A DNA stretch of 64,000 nucleotides from Actinacidiphila acididurans. GTDB lineage: Bacteria; Actinomycetota; Actinomycetes; Streptomycetales; Streptomycetaceae. The notes beneath the pieces are model-generated. The model worked only from the letters and a program-made list of their open reading frames with translations. It made no database searches and had not been told where the DNA came from. The position numbers and the translations under genes are program-made. Positions 1 to 9,065 of the stretch are shown piece by piece. The stretch's first letter is position 1; each line of letters begins with the position of its first letter. The stretch lies in assembly GCF_016918855.1 (NCBI RefSeq), contig NZ_JADKYB010000011.1:62001-126000 (forward strand). Reading direction: 5' to 3'.

Positions 1-1660
1 GCTGGCGCTTGAGCACTTCACGCCAGGCGCGGACGACATCAGCGTCGGCTCGGTCCGGGTTCCAGAGGCGGACGGGGGTGTCGTCGGTGAGTTCGTGGAC
101 GGCGCCGGTGAGGTCGCGGAGCATCCAGTGGGTGGAGCGGCGGCGGCGTACGGGCAGGCCGAGGACGGGGCCGCGGGGGGTGTCGGCCTGCCAGATCAGG
201 GCGCGGGTGAGGGGCTGGAGGGCGGGTTCGTCGAGGTAGGCGGCGGTCCAGGTGGCGGCGGGGGTGCCCGGATCGGCGATGCGGCGCTCGGCGAGGGTGC
301 CCAGGTGGGTGGCGACCTGGGCGCGTACTTCGGTGAGGCGGGTGCGCAGCGCGGCGTACCGCAGGGGGTCCCGGGACCGTACCCGCTGGGGCACCCCGGT
401 CAGCGCGCGGCCGTGCGCGTTGCGGAAGCCGAGCGAGACCGTGCCGTCCGAGTCGACGGTGAGCTGCGCGGTGTAGTCGCCGATCACGTAACGCAGCGCC
501 GTGGGGGCCCAGTTCGCGGGCTGCTGCCGGAGCCGGTTGACTTGGCGCCGGGCGAGCCCGCGCAGGGCCTGGCCCGGGTCGGGCAGCAGCCGCTGGTGGA
601 CGCCGGCCCCCGGTTCGCCCGCCAGCGCGTCCAGCGCCGCCAGGCCCGCGCGGAAGAACAGCGCCGAGCCGGGCGGGAGTTCGTCGCTGCGCAGCCGCGA
701 GTGCCGCCGCAGCGCGGTGGCCAGCGTGTCCACCGTCCCCGGCTGCCCGGACAGGCAGGCGGCCCAGGCGAGCGCGCCCAGCAGCCGCCCGCCGATCGGG
801 CCGGGCACGCCCGAGTGGAGCCCCCGGCCGGCCCGGCACGCGTACTCCTCGCCCTGGTACGGCAACAGCAGCGGCCGGAGCGCGTCCCGCGCGACGGAGG
901 AGCGCTCCAGGTGCTCGCGGACCGAGCCCAGCCAGGCGTAATCAGGCCGGATGCCGTCCGCCCCGGCGCACAGCCGCAGCAGTTCCACGACGTCGGGGTG
1001 GTACAGCTCCGGGCCGAGGTGGCAGCGGACGGCGGCGGCGTAGGCGTCCTCGCGCGGCAGCAGCGGGTCCACCGGGAAGGGCAGGGCGAGCGTGTCCGTC
1101 AGCCGCCGCGCGCACCGCTCGCGGTCCGGGGCCGGCGGCTCGGTGCCGTGCGGGTCCGTGCACAGCGCCAGCGTCCGGCGCAGGTACGGCAGGGTCGGTC
1201 CGCGGTCCTGCGGCGCGAGTTCCGCGACCGCCGCCAGCGGCAGGTGCAGGCAGTGCTCGCTGTCCGGGCCCCAGCGCGCGGGCTGCCCGTGGCCGAACTC
1301 GGAGACGGCCGACCTGAGGAGTCCGGCCGCCTCGTGCGGCGACCAGCCGCAGCGGACGTCGGCCAGCGCCTTGACGGCCCACCATTCCCGGTCGCGGCGC
1401 AGGAAGCCCTCCCGCCGCCTCTGGAGTTCCCGGACCACGTGGCGGCGCTGTTCCTCGGTCAGCGCGGCGATCACCGCGGCGGAGTGCGGCGCCGGGCAGA
1501 CCGCAGGGTCCCCGCCCGGCCCGAACGGCTCGTGCGGGGCCTCGCGTTCGTCCGCGCGGGCCGCCGCGACCAGCCGCCGGTTCATCCCCAGCGGCGCGAG
1601 CGGCTCGTAACGAGGCGCGGAGTACTCGGGGTCAGGACGCGGGAAGTCCGCGCGCAGCAT
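1..1660 (-). CDS. DUF4132 domain protein, C-terminus cut by window edge
   Basis: The minus-strand frame stays open from an ATG at 1660 to base 1, about 553 codons, so the protein continues beyond the window. It opens MLRADFPRPDPEYSAP. The visible end carries the pattern typical of DUF4132 (MolR/WGR-associated) proteins: an ALIWQADTPRGP segment, then RSTHWMLRDLTG, then PVRLWNPDRAD followed by a VVRAWRE helix, where homologs read 'RLWHP..AV.AWR'. There is no signal peptide or membrane segment, so it is probably cytosolic. The biochemical role of the family is not established. The start has only a weak AGGCGG upstream and could lie further upstream. Long reading frames on the plus strand here are composition artefacts. 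Family assignment is by motif recall. Confidence 0.7.
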   Translation of the reverse strand, partial: MLRADFPRPDPEYSAPRYEPLAPLGMNRRLVAAARADEREAPHEPFGPGGDPAVCPAPHSAAVIAALTEEQRRHVVRELQRRREGFLRRDREWWAVKALADVRCGWSPHEAAGLLRSAVSEFGHGQPARWGPDSEHCLHLPLAAVAELAPQDRGPTLPYLRRTLALCTDPHGTEPPAPDRERCARRLTDTLALPFPVDPLLPREDAYAAAVRCHLGPELYHPDVVELLRLCAGADGIRPDYAWLGSVREHLERSSVARDALRPLLLPYQGEEYACRAGRGLHSGVPGPIGGRLLGALAWAACLSGQPGTVDTLATALRRHSRLRSDELPPGSALFFRAGLAALDALAGEPGAGVHQRLLPDPGQALRGLARRQVNRLRQQPANWAPTALRYVIGDYTAQLTVDSDGTVSLGFRNAHGRALTGVPQRVRSRDPLRYAALRTRLTEVRAQVATHLGTLAERRIADPGTPAATWTAAYLDEPALQPLTRALIWQADTPRGPVLGLPVRRRRSTHWMLRDLTGAVHELTDDTPVRLWNPDRADADVVRAWREVLKRQ

Positions 1661-2188
1661 CCGCCTGAGTCGGTTCAGCCGTACCGCCCCCTCACGCCGT
1701 GACGTCAGCCGAAGCCTGCCCCGGCCCCGCGCCGGACAGGTGCCCGCGGCCGGCCGCGACCGTCCAACGGCCCCTGCCACCACGGCGATTCCGGCCACCG
1801 CACCGCATCTGGTGACGACGGCGGGCGCCGTACGGTTGCGGCCCGGCGCGGGCGGTCCCGGCCGACCCGGCGGCGGCCCGGAGGAGCGATGTGAACACCA
1901 GTCAACATCTGTGACCGAAGGGGCTGGACGCCACGCGGGAAACCGGGCAACACTGGGAACACCTGCCGCAGCGGCTCCATGCGCTCGGGGTATTTCTGGC
2001 ATGTCGGGAACAGGCGCAGTGCTTTTCACGCCCGGGCTCGATCGGGCGGAGCCCTGCGGTGCCGATATGCCCGGACAGGGGGCCGACGTCCGGACCGGGG
2101 CGGGGCTTCCGCCGGGGCACGACACGTTACGCGAATCGTGACAGCCCGAAATCCCACCCGAATGCACCTCGAGGACGCGGAGACGCCG
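1661..2188. other. Non-coding gap between divergent genes
   Basis: About 528 bases between the divergent DUF4132 and GMC oxidoreductase genes. I see no convincing gene. A perfect 14-bp GC palindrome sits at 1745-1758, and a 6-bp hairpin (GGGCTC/GAGCCC, 9-nt loop) at 2034-2054 lies about 135 bases before the GMC start, a possible regulatory site. A reading frame open from 1979 merges with the GMC gene, but its extra 70 residues look like non-coding GC sequence. Confidence 0.5.
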
Positions 2189-3739
2189 ATGAAGGCGCTG
2201 GACACATTCGATGACATCATTGTCGGGGCCGGCAGCGCGGGGATTCCCCTGGCCGCGCGGCTGAGCGCCGACCCGACCCGGCGGGTCGCCCTGATCGAGG
2301 CCGGCCCGGACTACCCCACACCGGCCGAAACGCCCGGTGACCTGCTGGACGGCAACCAGATGTCGCTGGTCGAGCACGACTGGAAATTCACCGCCGGCAT
2401 ACGTCCGGACCGCACCACCAGGTATTACCAGGGAAAGGTCGCCGGTGGCGCGTCCGCGGTCGGGAACACCATCGCACTGCGGGCGCTGCCGGGCGACTTC
2501 GACGAATGGGCCGCACTCGGCAACACCGAATGGTCCTGGTCGAAGGTGCTGCCCCATTTCATGGCCCTGGAGAACGACCTGGACTTCGGCGGCGAATTCC
2601 ACGGCCACGACGGCCCGATACCCATCCGCCGCTGGCGGCCCGAGGAACTGACGCCTGCCCAGGCGATGTTCTTCGAGGGCTGTCTGGCCGCCGGAATTCC
2701 ACTCATTGACGACCACAACCACCCATCCGCGACAGGCGTCGGCGCGGCCCCGTCCAACCGCCGGGACGTCCGCGGACGGGTGTCGACCGCGTCGGCGTAC
2801 CTGCCGCCGATCCGGTCCCGGGAGAACCTGACGATCATCGCCGACACATCGGTGAGCCGGCTGCTCGTCGACGGCGAAGGTGTGCGGGGCGTCGAGGTGC
2901 TGTCCGGATCCGGCACCCAGGAACTGCGCGCCCGCCGGGTGATCCTGGCCGCCGGCGCCATCGGCTCGCCGGCGATCATGCTGCGGTCCGGCATCGGGCC
3001 CAAGGACGACCTGCGCCGGCTCGGCATCGATGTCGTACGGGACCTGCCCGGTGTCGGCGCGGGCCTGCACGACCAGACCCGCACCGCCGTCTTCCTGGTG
3101 CCCAAGCCCGGCGCCGAGAACTTCGGCGCGGCCATGGGCCAGGTCGTGGTGCGCACCGCGGCGCCCAGCACCGGGCGCGAGAACGACATGTACTACGCCC
3201 TGGTCAACCACTTCGACCTGGCCACCCAGTTCCCGCACATGCGGGAGGCCGCCGGCGCGGGCCGGGTGTTCAGCGTGCTCGTGGTGGCCCGGGAACCCAG
3301 CTCCCGCGGCAGCGTCACCCTGGCGTCGACCGACCCGCGGGTCGCGCCGCGCATCGACCTCAACTTCCTCGCCACCGAACGGGACCAGCAACTGCTCGTG
3401 GACGGGGTGCGGGTCGGCTGGGAGCTCTCCCAGTCCTCCAAGCTGCGCGACCTGGCCGAGCGGGTCGTGGTCCTGAACAACTCGCTCATCGACGACGACG
3501 AGGCCGTGCGCGACTACGTCAGGACCACGGTGGACCCCGCCTACAACCCCGTCGGCACCACCCGGATGGGCGCCGCCGACGACCCCCTGGCGGTCGTCGA
3601 CCAGCGCTGCGCGGTCCACGGGGTCGACGGCCTCTACGTGTCCGACGCGTCGATCATGCCCACCATGGTCCGGGCCAACATCGGCCTGACGACCATCATG
3701 ATCGGCGAGCGGGTGGCCGAACTGCTGCGGGACGTCTGA
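2189..3739 (+). CDS. GMC-family FAD oxidoreductase (choline dehydrogenase-like)
   Basis: 516 aa. The N-terminus has the FAD-binding dinucleotide fold (IIVGAGSAGIPLA, residues 9-21) and GMC signature 1 around YQGKVAGGASAVGNT. The C-terminus has the GMC_oxred_C layout: YNPVGTTRMG, then DGLYVSDASIMPT and VRANIGLTT. Family members oxidise primary alcohols with FAD. Oddity: the active-site His expected in 'HPVGT' is Asn453 here, while the second catalytic position, Asn497, is kept. Activity may therefore be altered. The ATG at 2189 is chosen because GGAG lies about 9 bases upstream and the FAD fold begins right after it; the frame is open from 1979. An O-methyltransferase gene follows 178 bases downstream, perhaps in a common small-molecule pathway. 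The substrate is unknown. Confidence 0.85.
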   Translation: MKALDTFDDIIVGAGSAGIPLAARLSADPTRRVALIEAGPDYPTPAETPGDLLDGNQMSLVEHDWKFTAGIRPDRTTRYYQGKVAGGASAVGNTIALRALPGDFDEWAALGNTEWSWSKVLPHFMALENDLDFGGEFHGHDGPIPIRRWRPEELTPAQAMFFEGCLAAGIPLIDDHNHPSATGVGAAPSNRRDVRGRVSTASAYLPPIRSRENLTIIADTSVSRLLVDGEGVRGVEVLSGSGTQELRARRVILAAGAIGSPAIMLRSGIGPKDDLRRLGIDVVRDLPGVGAGLHDQTRTAVFLVPKPGAENFGAAMGQVVVRTAAPSTGRENDMYYALVNHFDLATQFPHMREAAGAGRVFSVLVVAREPSSRGSVTLASTDPRVAPRIDLNFLATERDQQLLVDGVRVGWELSQSSKLRDLAERVVVLNNSLIDDDEAVRDYVRTTVDPAYNPVGTTRMGAADDPLAVVDQRCAVHGVDGLYVSDASIMPTMVRANIGLTTIMIGERVAELLRDV

Positions 3740-3917
3740 GACCACCGGACCCTGCCGACGACCGCCGGCACCTGCCGACCGCCGCCGACGCCTGTCGGCA
3801 CGCGCCGGCACCGGTACGAACACGGTCCGGGCCGCCGCCCGGGAGACAGCCCGCGACACCGCCCGAGCACCCCCCACACCCCCTCACCCAGACCGCCTCG
3901 ACACAGGAGGAAACGCG

Positions 3918-4946
3918 ATGACATCGGTGGAGAACCACCCCACCGGTTCGGCCGCAGCCACCGCCGAGATCGTCTCCCCGGCACCGATCCTCGATCTCGT
4001 CAGCGGGTTCCGGGCCGCCAAGTTCCTGATGGCGGCCAGTGAACTCGGCCTCTTCGAGGCGCTGGCCGACGCCCCGGCGGACCTCGACGCCCTCGCCGCG
4101 CGCACCGGGCTGACCCGCAGGGCGGCCCGGATCTGCGCGGACGCCATGGTGTCGCTGGGCATGCTGGTGCGCGAGGGCGACACCTACCGCAACAGCGAGG
4201 CCGCGGCCGCGTATCTGACCGGCACCGGGCCCGGGGACCTGCGCCCGTTCCTGCGGTTCTCGGACCGGTTCAGCTACCCGGCCTGGACCGACCTCGCGGA
4301 GGCCCTTCGGAGCGGCCCCAAGGCCCAGATCACCGGCCTGGACCCGGAGTCGCAGAAGATCTTCTCCGAAGGGGTCGAGGCGCTGAACGCCGGACCGGCC
4401 GAGGCGCTGGCCGCGACCGACCGCTTCGCCGGCCGCCGCCGGCTGCTCGACATCGGCGGCGGCACCGGCTCCTGGTCGATCGCGCTGGTGCGGGCCCAAC
4501 CGGAGCTGGCCGCAACGGTGTTCGAGCTGCCGCAGGTCGTCGGCATCGCCGAGCAACGGATTGCGGAGCAGGGCCTGTCGGACCGGATCGGCGTGGTCGG
4601 CGGCGACCTGCTGGCCGTCGAACTGCCCACCGGCCACGACAGCGCCCTGCTGGCGAACGTGATCCACTGCTTCTCGCCGGAGGAGAACCAGGCGTTGCTG
4701 GCCAAGGCCCGCCGCGCGGTCGAGCCGGGGGCGCGGCTGCTGCTGGTGGACCACTGGATGGACCCGACCCACACCGACCCGCCCATCGCGGCGCTGATGG
4801 CCGGGGAGTACGCGGTCAACATCGAGCACGGCGACGTGTACAGCCTCGACGAAGGCCGCGACTGGCTGGCCGCGACCGGCTGGCGGTTCGTCGCTCACGA
4901 CGGGCTGTCCGGGGCGAAGTCGCTGATCGTCGCCGAGGCGGTCTGA
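3918..4946 (+). CDS. SAM-dependent O-methyltransferase (Methyltransf_2 family)
   Basis: 342 aa, a usual length for small-molecule O-methyltransferases with an N-terminal dimerisation winged helix (about residues 20-110, containing LGLFEALADAPADLDALAARTG) followed by a Rossmann methyltransferase domain. The SAM glycine motif is DIGGGTGSWSIAL at about residue 177, and the LLLVDHWMD strand lies later. It transfers a methyl group to a hydroxyl of an aromatic or polyketide-like substrate; the actual substrate cannot be read. A strong CAGGAGGAAA precedes the ATG. It probably works with the upstream GMC oxidoreductase. The stop codon lies inside a tandem 10-bp repeat, and a strong hairpin terminator follows. 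Confidence 0.85.
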   Translation: MTSVENHPTGSAAATAEIVSPAPILDLVSGFRAAKFLMAASELGLFEALADAPADLDALAARTGLTRRAARICADAMVSLGMLVREGDTYRNSEAAAAYLTGTGPGDLRPFLRFSDRFSYPAWTDLAEALRSGPKAQITGLDPESQKIFSEGVEALNAGPAEALAATDRFAGRRRLLDIGGGTGSWSIALVRAQPELAATVFELPQVVGIAEQRIAEQGLSDRIGVVGGDLLAVELPTGHDSALLANVIHCFSPEENQALLAKARRAVEPGARLLLVDHWMDPTHTDPPIAALMAGEYAVNIEHGDVYSLDEGRDWLAATGWRFVAHDGLSGAKSLIVAEAV

Positions 4947-4995
4947 GGCGGTCTGAGGCGGTCTGAGGCGGTCTGAGGCGGTCTGAGGCGGTCTG
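4935..4995 (+). repeat. Tandem 10-bp repeat spanning a stop codon
   Basis: Five perfect copies of GTCTGAGGCG (4941-4990), preceded by GAGGCG and followed by GTCTG. The first copy contains the TGA of the methyltransferase gene. Each later copy shifts the frame by one base, so the array places stops in all three frames. Confidence 0.95.
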
Positions 4996-5029
4996 GGCCG
5001 GTCCGAGGGGCGCACGCCGTACGACGGTC

Positions 5030-5063
5030 GGGCCCGTGATCCCGCGCAGGGGATCACGGGCCC
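5030..5063. terminator. Bidirectional hairpin terminator
   Basis: A perfect 14-bp stem (GGGCCCGTGATCCC at 5030-5043 and its complement at 5050-5063) with a 6-nt loop GCGCAG. It lies between two convergent genes, so it can serve both. There is no U-tract, as is common in high-GC actinomycetes. Confidence 0.85.
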
Positions 5064-5094
5064 GGCCGCATGGGGTCCTTCGAGCGAAGTGCGC

Positions 5095-7155
5095 TCAGCG
5101 GGCCGCCTCGAAGGCCCGGCCGGCCGGCGTCTCGACGGGGCCGCTGTGGAACAGGCCCGTGCTGGGACCGTCGTCCTTGGCCGGCAGCCCGAACCAGGCG
5201 TAGCGCTGGAGCCACGGCAACCCGTCGAGCATCTTGGTGGCAGCGGTCACGAACGCCGCCTGCTGCTGGTCGGTCGGGTAACGGGTGCCGTTGGAGAAGT
5301 CGGTGAGCGCGAACTCGGTGAGCCAGATCGGCTTGTGGTAGCGGTTGTGCACCGCCTGGAGGTACGACTGGAGCTGCGCGACGGCGTCGGGAGTGGTGAA
5401 GTCCCCGCCGTACCAGTGCAGCGTGATGAAGTCGACCCGGTAGCCCTTCTGCGCGGCGCCGGTCATGAAGCGGTCCAGCCAGCCGCCGGGGGTGTCCCCG
5501 CCGTACGCGACCGCCGGGCTGCCCAGCACCTTCCCGGTGGCCTCCAACTGCGGCCACAGCGACAGCGCCTGGTCCACCGTCATGTTCGACTGCTGGGCCA
5601 TGTCCGGCTCGTTGAAGCCCAGCAGGTACGGCCCGGCCTGCTGGACTTCAGCGAGGGAGTCGGCGGTGACGCTCTTGGCGCCCCAGATCATGGGGACGAA
5701 GCCGGGCCCGGAGATGCCGCTGTGGGTGGTGGACCACGTGTAGTACCACTGCGCGCCGGAGCGGCCGAGGGCGGTGTTCACCCCGTTGAACGTCCAGACG
5801 CCGACCCCCTTGCGGGCCGAGGTCGCCGGCGGCGCGGGCGGGGCGGCCACCGGCGGCGGGGGCGGCGTGGTGCGCCGGGCCGGGCGCGGGGCCGGCCTGG
5901 CCGTGGTGCGGGTGGGAGTCGGGGTGGGCCGCGCGGTGGTGTGCGTGGGGGAGGGCGTGGTCGGCGCGGGAGCGGCGGCCTTGGTGGTCGGGGCCGGGCT
6001 CGGCGGCACGGTGGCCGCGGTCGGCTTGGTGGAGCCGGAGGCCAGGTGGGCGGCGAGCAGCGCGCCGGCGGCCACCGCCGCGACCGCGCCGACGGCCGCC
6101 GCTGGCGCGCCCAGCGGGCCGTGCGGCAGCCGGGTCCGCAGCCGCGGCCGTCCGTGCCGTGAGGAGTGCGCACCGCTCCGCCGTGGGGGATGGGGGGAGG
6201 ACGGAGCGGTGCGCGGGGCCGCGACGGGGGAAGCGGCCGGGGAGGGTGGTCCGGAAGGGGCCGCGAAGGCGTGCCCCGGGGTGGTGGCGTGGGCGCCGGT
6301 GTACGCCCCGGTGTGGGGCGCGGCGGCCGCGCCGAGGTGGTGGGCGAAGGGCGTGCTCGGCGGCACCGGGAGCAGCGGCAGCCCGCTGAGCAGCCGGTCC
6401 ATCGGCAGCAGCGCGCCGCCCGGGCGCAGGCAGGTCTCGCAGCCGCGCACATGGCGGGCGAACCGCTTGCGCCACAGCGGGCTCGGCACCCCGTCCCAGC
6501 CGGTGGTCAGCCGGCGCAGGTCGGTGCACTCCGGCGAGGCGCCCAGCGCCCGCACCACACTGCGGGAGGTCTCGAGCTGTTCCTTCATCCGCTGGACCTT
6601 CACCGCCGCGTGCTGCCGGCTCAGGCCCAGCGCCTCGGCGAGTTCGGTACGGCCGATGTCGCCGGTCTCCTCCAGCCACCACAGGGCCAGCAGGGTCCGG
6701 TCGGACGGGTCCAGCCAGCGGGTCGCCTCGGCGATCTCCCGGCGCTGGTCGGTCAGGCCGAGCCGCAGGATGGTCACCGAGGCGAAGTCCGAGGCCGGGT
6801 CGGCGATGAGTTCGGCCGCGTCCAGCGCGGTCTGCCGGTGCCAGGACGCCTTGCGGGCCTGTTCCCGGTCGCGGATCTGGCGTACCGCGATGGCCACCAG
6901 CCAGGACCGGAAGGCGGTCGGCTCGCGCAGTTCGCCCAGGCCCCGCACGACCCGCAGCATGGTCTCCTGCACCACGTCGTCCACGTCGTCGTGGCCGTCC
7001 AGGGCCCGTCCGACGATGTTGTAGACCAGCGGCAGGCACTCCGCGATCAGCAGGTCCAGTGCCCGCTGATCCCCCTCCCGCGCCGCGGTCACCACCGCGG
7101 GGTCGGGCCCGACCCGATCGCCTGCGCGCATCACGTGTCCCATCTCGTCCGGCAT
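5095..7155 (-). CDS. ECF sigma factor fused to TM helix and extracellular GH128-like glycosidase
   Basis: 686 aa in one open frame. Residues 30-97 are sigma region 2 (DDVDDVVQETMLRVVRG, AFRSWLVAIA). Residues about 148-198 are sigma region 4 with an HTH (ELAEALGLSRQHAAVKVQRMK). H235-x3-C239-x2-C242 then resembles the zinc motif of ZAS anti-sigma factors. A Pro/Ala-rich stretch follows, then one hydrophobic segment (about 350-372), a Thr/Pro-rich wall-spanning-type linker, and from about 449 a TIM-barrel glycosidase-like domain with GFNEPD (Glu516) and IWLTEFAL as likely catalytic acids (Asl1/GH128, beta-1,3-glucanase-like). It probably couples sensing or hydrolysis of an extracellular glucan to transcription. 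In-frame ATGs at 7143 and 7131 are alternative starts. The sigma and glycosidase parts are clear; the zinc motif role is inference. Confidence 0.8.
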   Translation of the reverse strand: MPDEMGHVMRAGDRVGPDPAVVTAAREGDQRALDLLIAECLPLVYNIVGRALDGHDDVDDVVQETMLRVVRGLGELREPTAFRSWLVAIAVRQIRDREQARKASWHRQTALDAAELIADPASDFASVTILRLGLTDQRREIAEATRWLDPSDRTLLALWWLEETGDIGRTELAEALGLSRQHAAVKVQRMKEQLETSRSVVRALGASPECTDLRRLTTGWDGVPSPLWRKRFARHVRGCETCLRPGGALLPMDRLLSGLPLLPVPPSTPFAHHLGAAAAPHTGAYTGAHATTPGHAFAAPSGPPSPAASPVAAPRTAPSSPHPPRRSGAHSSRHGRPRLRTRLPHGPLGAPAAAVGAVAAVAAGALLAAHLASGSTKPTAATVPPSPAPTTKAAAPAPTTPSPTHTTARPTPTPTRTTARPAPRPARRTTPPPPPVAAPPAPPATSARKGVGVWTFNGVNTALGRSGAQWYYTWSTTHSGISGPGFVPMIWGAKSVTADSLAEVQQAGPYLLGFNEPDMAQQSNMTVDQALSLWPQLEATGKVLGSPAVAYGGDTPGGWLDRFMTGAAQKGYRVDFITLHWYGGDFTTPDAVAQLQSYLQAVHNRYHKPIWLTEFALTDFSNGTRYPTDQQQAAFVTAATKMLDGLPWLQRYAWFGLPAKDDGPSTGLFHSGPVETPAGRAFEAAR

Positions 7156-7325
7156 GCCGCCCGCACGGGCGTGCCGCGTTGCTGCCCTCGAACAGGAGAC
7201 GGTGCCATGACCTGCGGATAACAGAAAAGTGGGACGGGCCGCGGAAATTGCTGGCGACTTTTCCGGAGCCGCTTCCGGCCGCTCGGGCCGACGAGGGAGG
7301 GACCCCCGTTACGGGAGGGCCGGGG

Positions 7326-7700
7326 TCACTGCGGCTGCGTGCACGGCTCGTCGGGCGCGGACCAGGACGCGGGGGGCCGGGCGGTGAGCAGCGGGTCGAC
7401 GGTCAGGTGCCGGGTGCCCAGCGGTTCGGCCATCCGGCGCAGCGCCTGCTCGGACAGCCGGATCCAGGGCTGGCAGGGGCCGAGCACCGACCGCAGCCGG
7501 CGGTCGCTGGTGAAGGCGACGACCGTGCGGGTGCCGAAGGGGGTGCGCCACAGCCGCAGCACCGGGCCCGCGGGTCCGCGCCGGACCGGCACGTACAGCG
7601 ACCGGACGCGTATCGCGTCGGCGGCCGGAAGCGGCTCGTCCCCTTCGGGCGCGTCGGCGGCCGGTTCGTCGGCGGCCGGCTGAGGCTCGCTCAGGTGCAT
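7326..7700 (-). CDS. SAV_915-like small protein (SseB-related)
   Basis: 124 aa from the ATG at 7700; a longer frame to 7754 adds only unsupported residues. The body contains SLYVPVRRG, LRLWRTPFGTRTVVAFTS and LGPCQPWIRLSEQALRRMAEPLG, the layout of the streptomycete SAV_915/SseB-like family (strand-rich, one domain). The function of this family is not known. It is in the same orientation as the short-chain dehydrogenase upstream (gap 144 bases, with a small ACCCGT/ACGGGT hairpin at 7796-7815) and the sigma fusion downstream. It is soluble, with no signal or membrane segment. Confidence 0.7.
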   Translation of the reverse strand: MHLSEPQPAADEPAADAPEGDEPLPAADAIRVRSLYVPVRRGPAGPVLRLWRTPFGTRTVVAFTSDRRLRSVLGPCQPWIRLSEQALRRMAEPLGTRHLTVDPLLTARPPASWSAPDEPCTQPQ

Positions 7701-7844
7701 GCGCCCACGGTAACCCGGGCCGGTCCGGCCCGGTACGGCGCGTTCGGGCCGCATCGCCGCCGCTCCGGGCGGCCGGCACCGGGGATCGGCACCGGACCCG
7801 TACCCCCGAACGGGTGAGCGAAGGGCCCCACGAGACCCCGGCCG

Positions 7845-8834
7845 TCACAGGGAGCTCATCCGCCGCGGGGTGAAGTCGTACCGGACCGAGGTGAGCACCT
7901 GGGAGACCTCCCACAGCCGGACCGCGGTGGGGCGGTGGCGGGCCCGCTCGCCGGGGACGCGCACGGCGGGGGAGCCGCGCAGGGCGCCGCGGCCGCGCGG
8001 GCCGAGGAACACGCCGCCGGGCAGGCCGGGCAGGGTCGCCGCGCACAGCGTGGGGTACGAGCCGCGCAGCGGGCTGACCGCGAACAGCGCCTGGGACAGC
8101 GCCATCAGATGCTGGACCAGCACCGGCCGGCCGGTGAGGGCCAGCGAGGTCGCCGCGTAGCCGGGATGCACCGCGTACGCCCGCAGGCCCAGCCCGGCCG
8201 CCCGGGCCCGGCGGTCGAGTTCGGCGGTGAACAGCAGATTGGCCAGTTTGGAGGTGGCGTACGCGCGCAGCCGCGAGTAGTGCCGGCGGGACTGGAGGTC
8301 GCGGAAGTCCAGACGGCCCAGTTGGTGCAGGTCGCTGCCGACGGTCACCACGCGGGCGGCCAGGGCGGCGCCGAGCGCGGGCAGCAGCCGTCCGGTCAGC
8401 GCGAAGTGCCCCAGGTGGTTGGTGCCGAACTGCAGCTCGAAGCCGTCGGCCGTGCTGCGGTACGGCGGCGCCATCACCCCGGCGTTGTTGATCAGCAGGT
8501 CCAGCGCCGGGTAGTCGTCGAGGAAGCGGCCGGCGAAGTCGCGGACGGAGGACAGGTCCGCCAGGTCCAGCCGGCGTACGTCCACCCGCGAGCGCGGCGC
8601 CGCCGCCCGGATCGAGGCGGCCGCCGCGGCGCCCCGCGCGGTGCTGCGTACCGCGAGCACCACATCGGCCCCGGCCCGGGCCAGTTCCCGCGCCGTGCTC
8701 AGGCCCAGTCCCGCGTTGCCGCCGGTCACCACCGCCAGCCGGCCGGTCAGGTCCGGCATCAGGTGCGGGCCCCAGCCGTCGGGCACGGCGAAGCGCGCGC
8801 TGAACGGGGCGGCGTCGGTGCTGTCGGACGGCAT
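7845..8834 (-). CDS. Short-chain dehydrogenase/reductase (retinol dehydrogenase-like)
   Basis: 329 aa. Classical SDR features: the cofactor loop TGGNAGLG near residue 36, LDLADLSSV, NNAGVMAPP, a serine in VVTVGSDLH, and the YATSK catalytic Tyr/Lys pair. Its length and the FELQFGTNHLGHFALT segment match the RDH/WW-oxidoreductase-like branch, which uses NAD(P)H to interconvert carbonyl and alcohol groups; the substrate is unknown. The ATG at 8834 follows a strong GGAGG at 8-base spacing, which decides it over longer frames to 9203. The gene stands alone between a hairpin terminator upstream and the SAV_915-like gene downstream. Confidence 0.85.
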   Translation of the reverse strand: MPSDSTDAAPFSARFAVPDGWGPHLMPDLTGRLAVVTGGNAGLGLSTARELARAGADVVLAVRSTARGAAAAASIRAAAPRSRVDVRRLDLADLSSVRDFAGRFLDDYPALDLLINNAGVMAPPYRSTADGFELQFGTNHLGHFALTGRLLPALGAALAARVVTVGSDLHQLGRLDFRDLQSRRHYSRLRAYATSKLANLLFTAELDRRARAAGLGLRAYAVHPGYAATSLALTGRPVLVQHLMALSQALFAVSPLRGSYPTLCAATLPGLPGGVFLGPRGRGALRGSPAVRVPGERARHRPTAVRLWEVSQVLTSVRYDFTPRRMSSL

Positions 8835-8993
8835 GTCCGGCCTCCGTGTACGTGTCCGGTGGGGACCCGCCCGGCCCAGGCCCGAAGGTGGCCGGGAGCG
8901 CGCTGAGCAGTCGTGCACGGGTGAGGGGCTGACCTGAATCTCACGGTCGCTCACGGCCTTCGGCGGTGTCAAGGTCCGTCCGGGCGGGGTCAC

Positions 8994-9030
8994 GCGGCGC
9001 GGGGGAGGCGGCGCGGGGGAGGCGGCGCGG
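8994..9030. repeat. 14-bp tandem GC repeat
   Basis: Two perfect copies of GCGGCGCGGGGGAG (8994-9007 and 9008-9021) and a partial third copy to 9030, in the dehydrogenase promoter region. Confidence 0.9.
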
Positions 9031-9065
9031 ACACGGCGTACGAGCGCTGCGCCGGTCGTACGACG

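Noticed and set aside
95..1702. A 535-codon plus-strand reading frame
   Set aside because: It is the antisense of the DUF4132 gene; its composition (Arg/Gly/Ala/Pro, no domain) is that of a high-GC shadow frame, while the minus frame gives recognisable family motifs.
5774..7221. Two long plus-strand frames over the sigma-glycosidase gene
   Set aside because: No domains, biased composition and full overlap with a gene that has clear sigma and glycosidase motifs.
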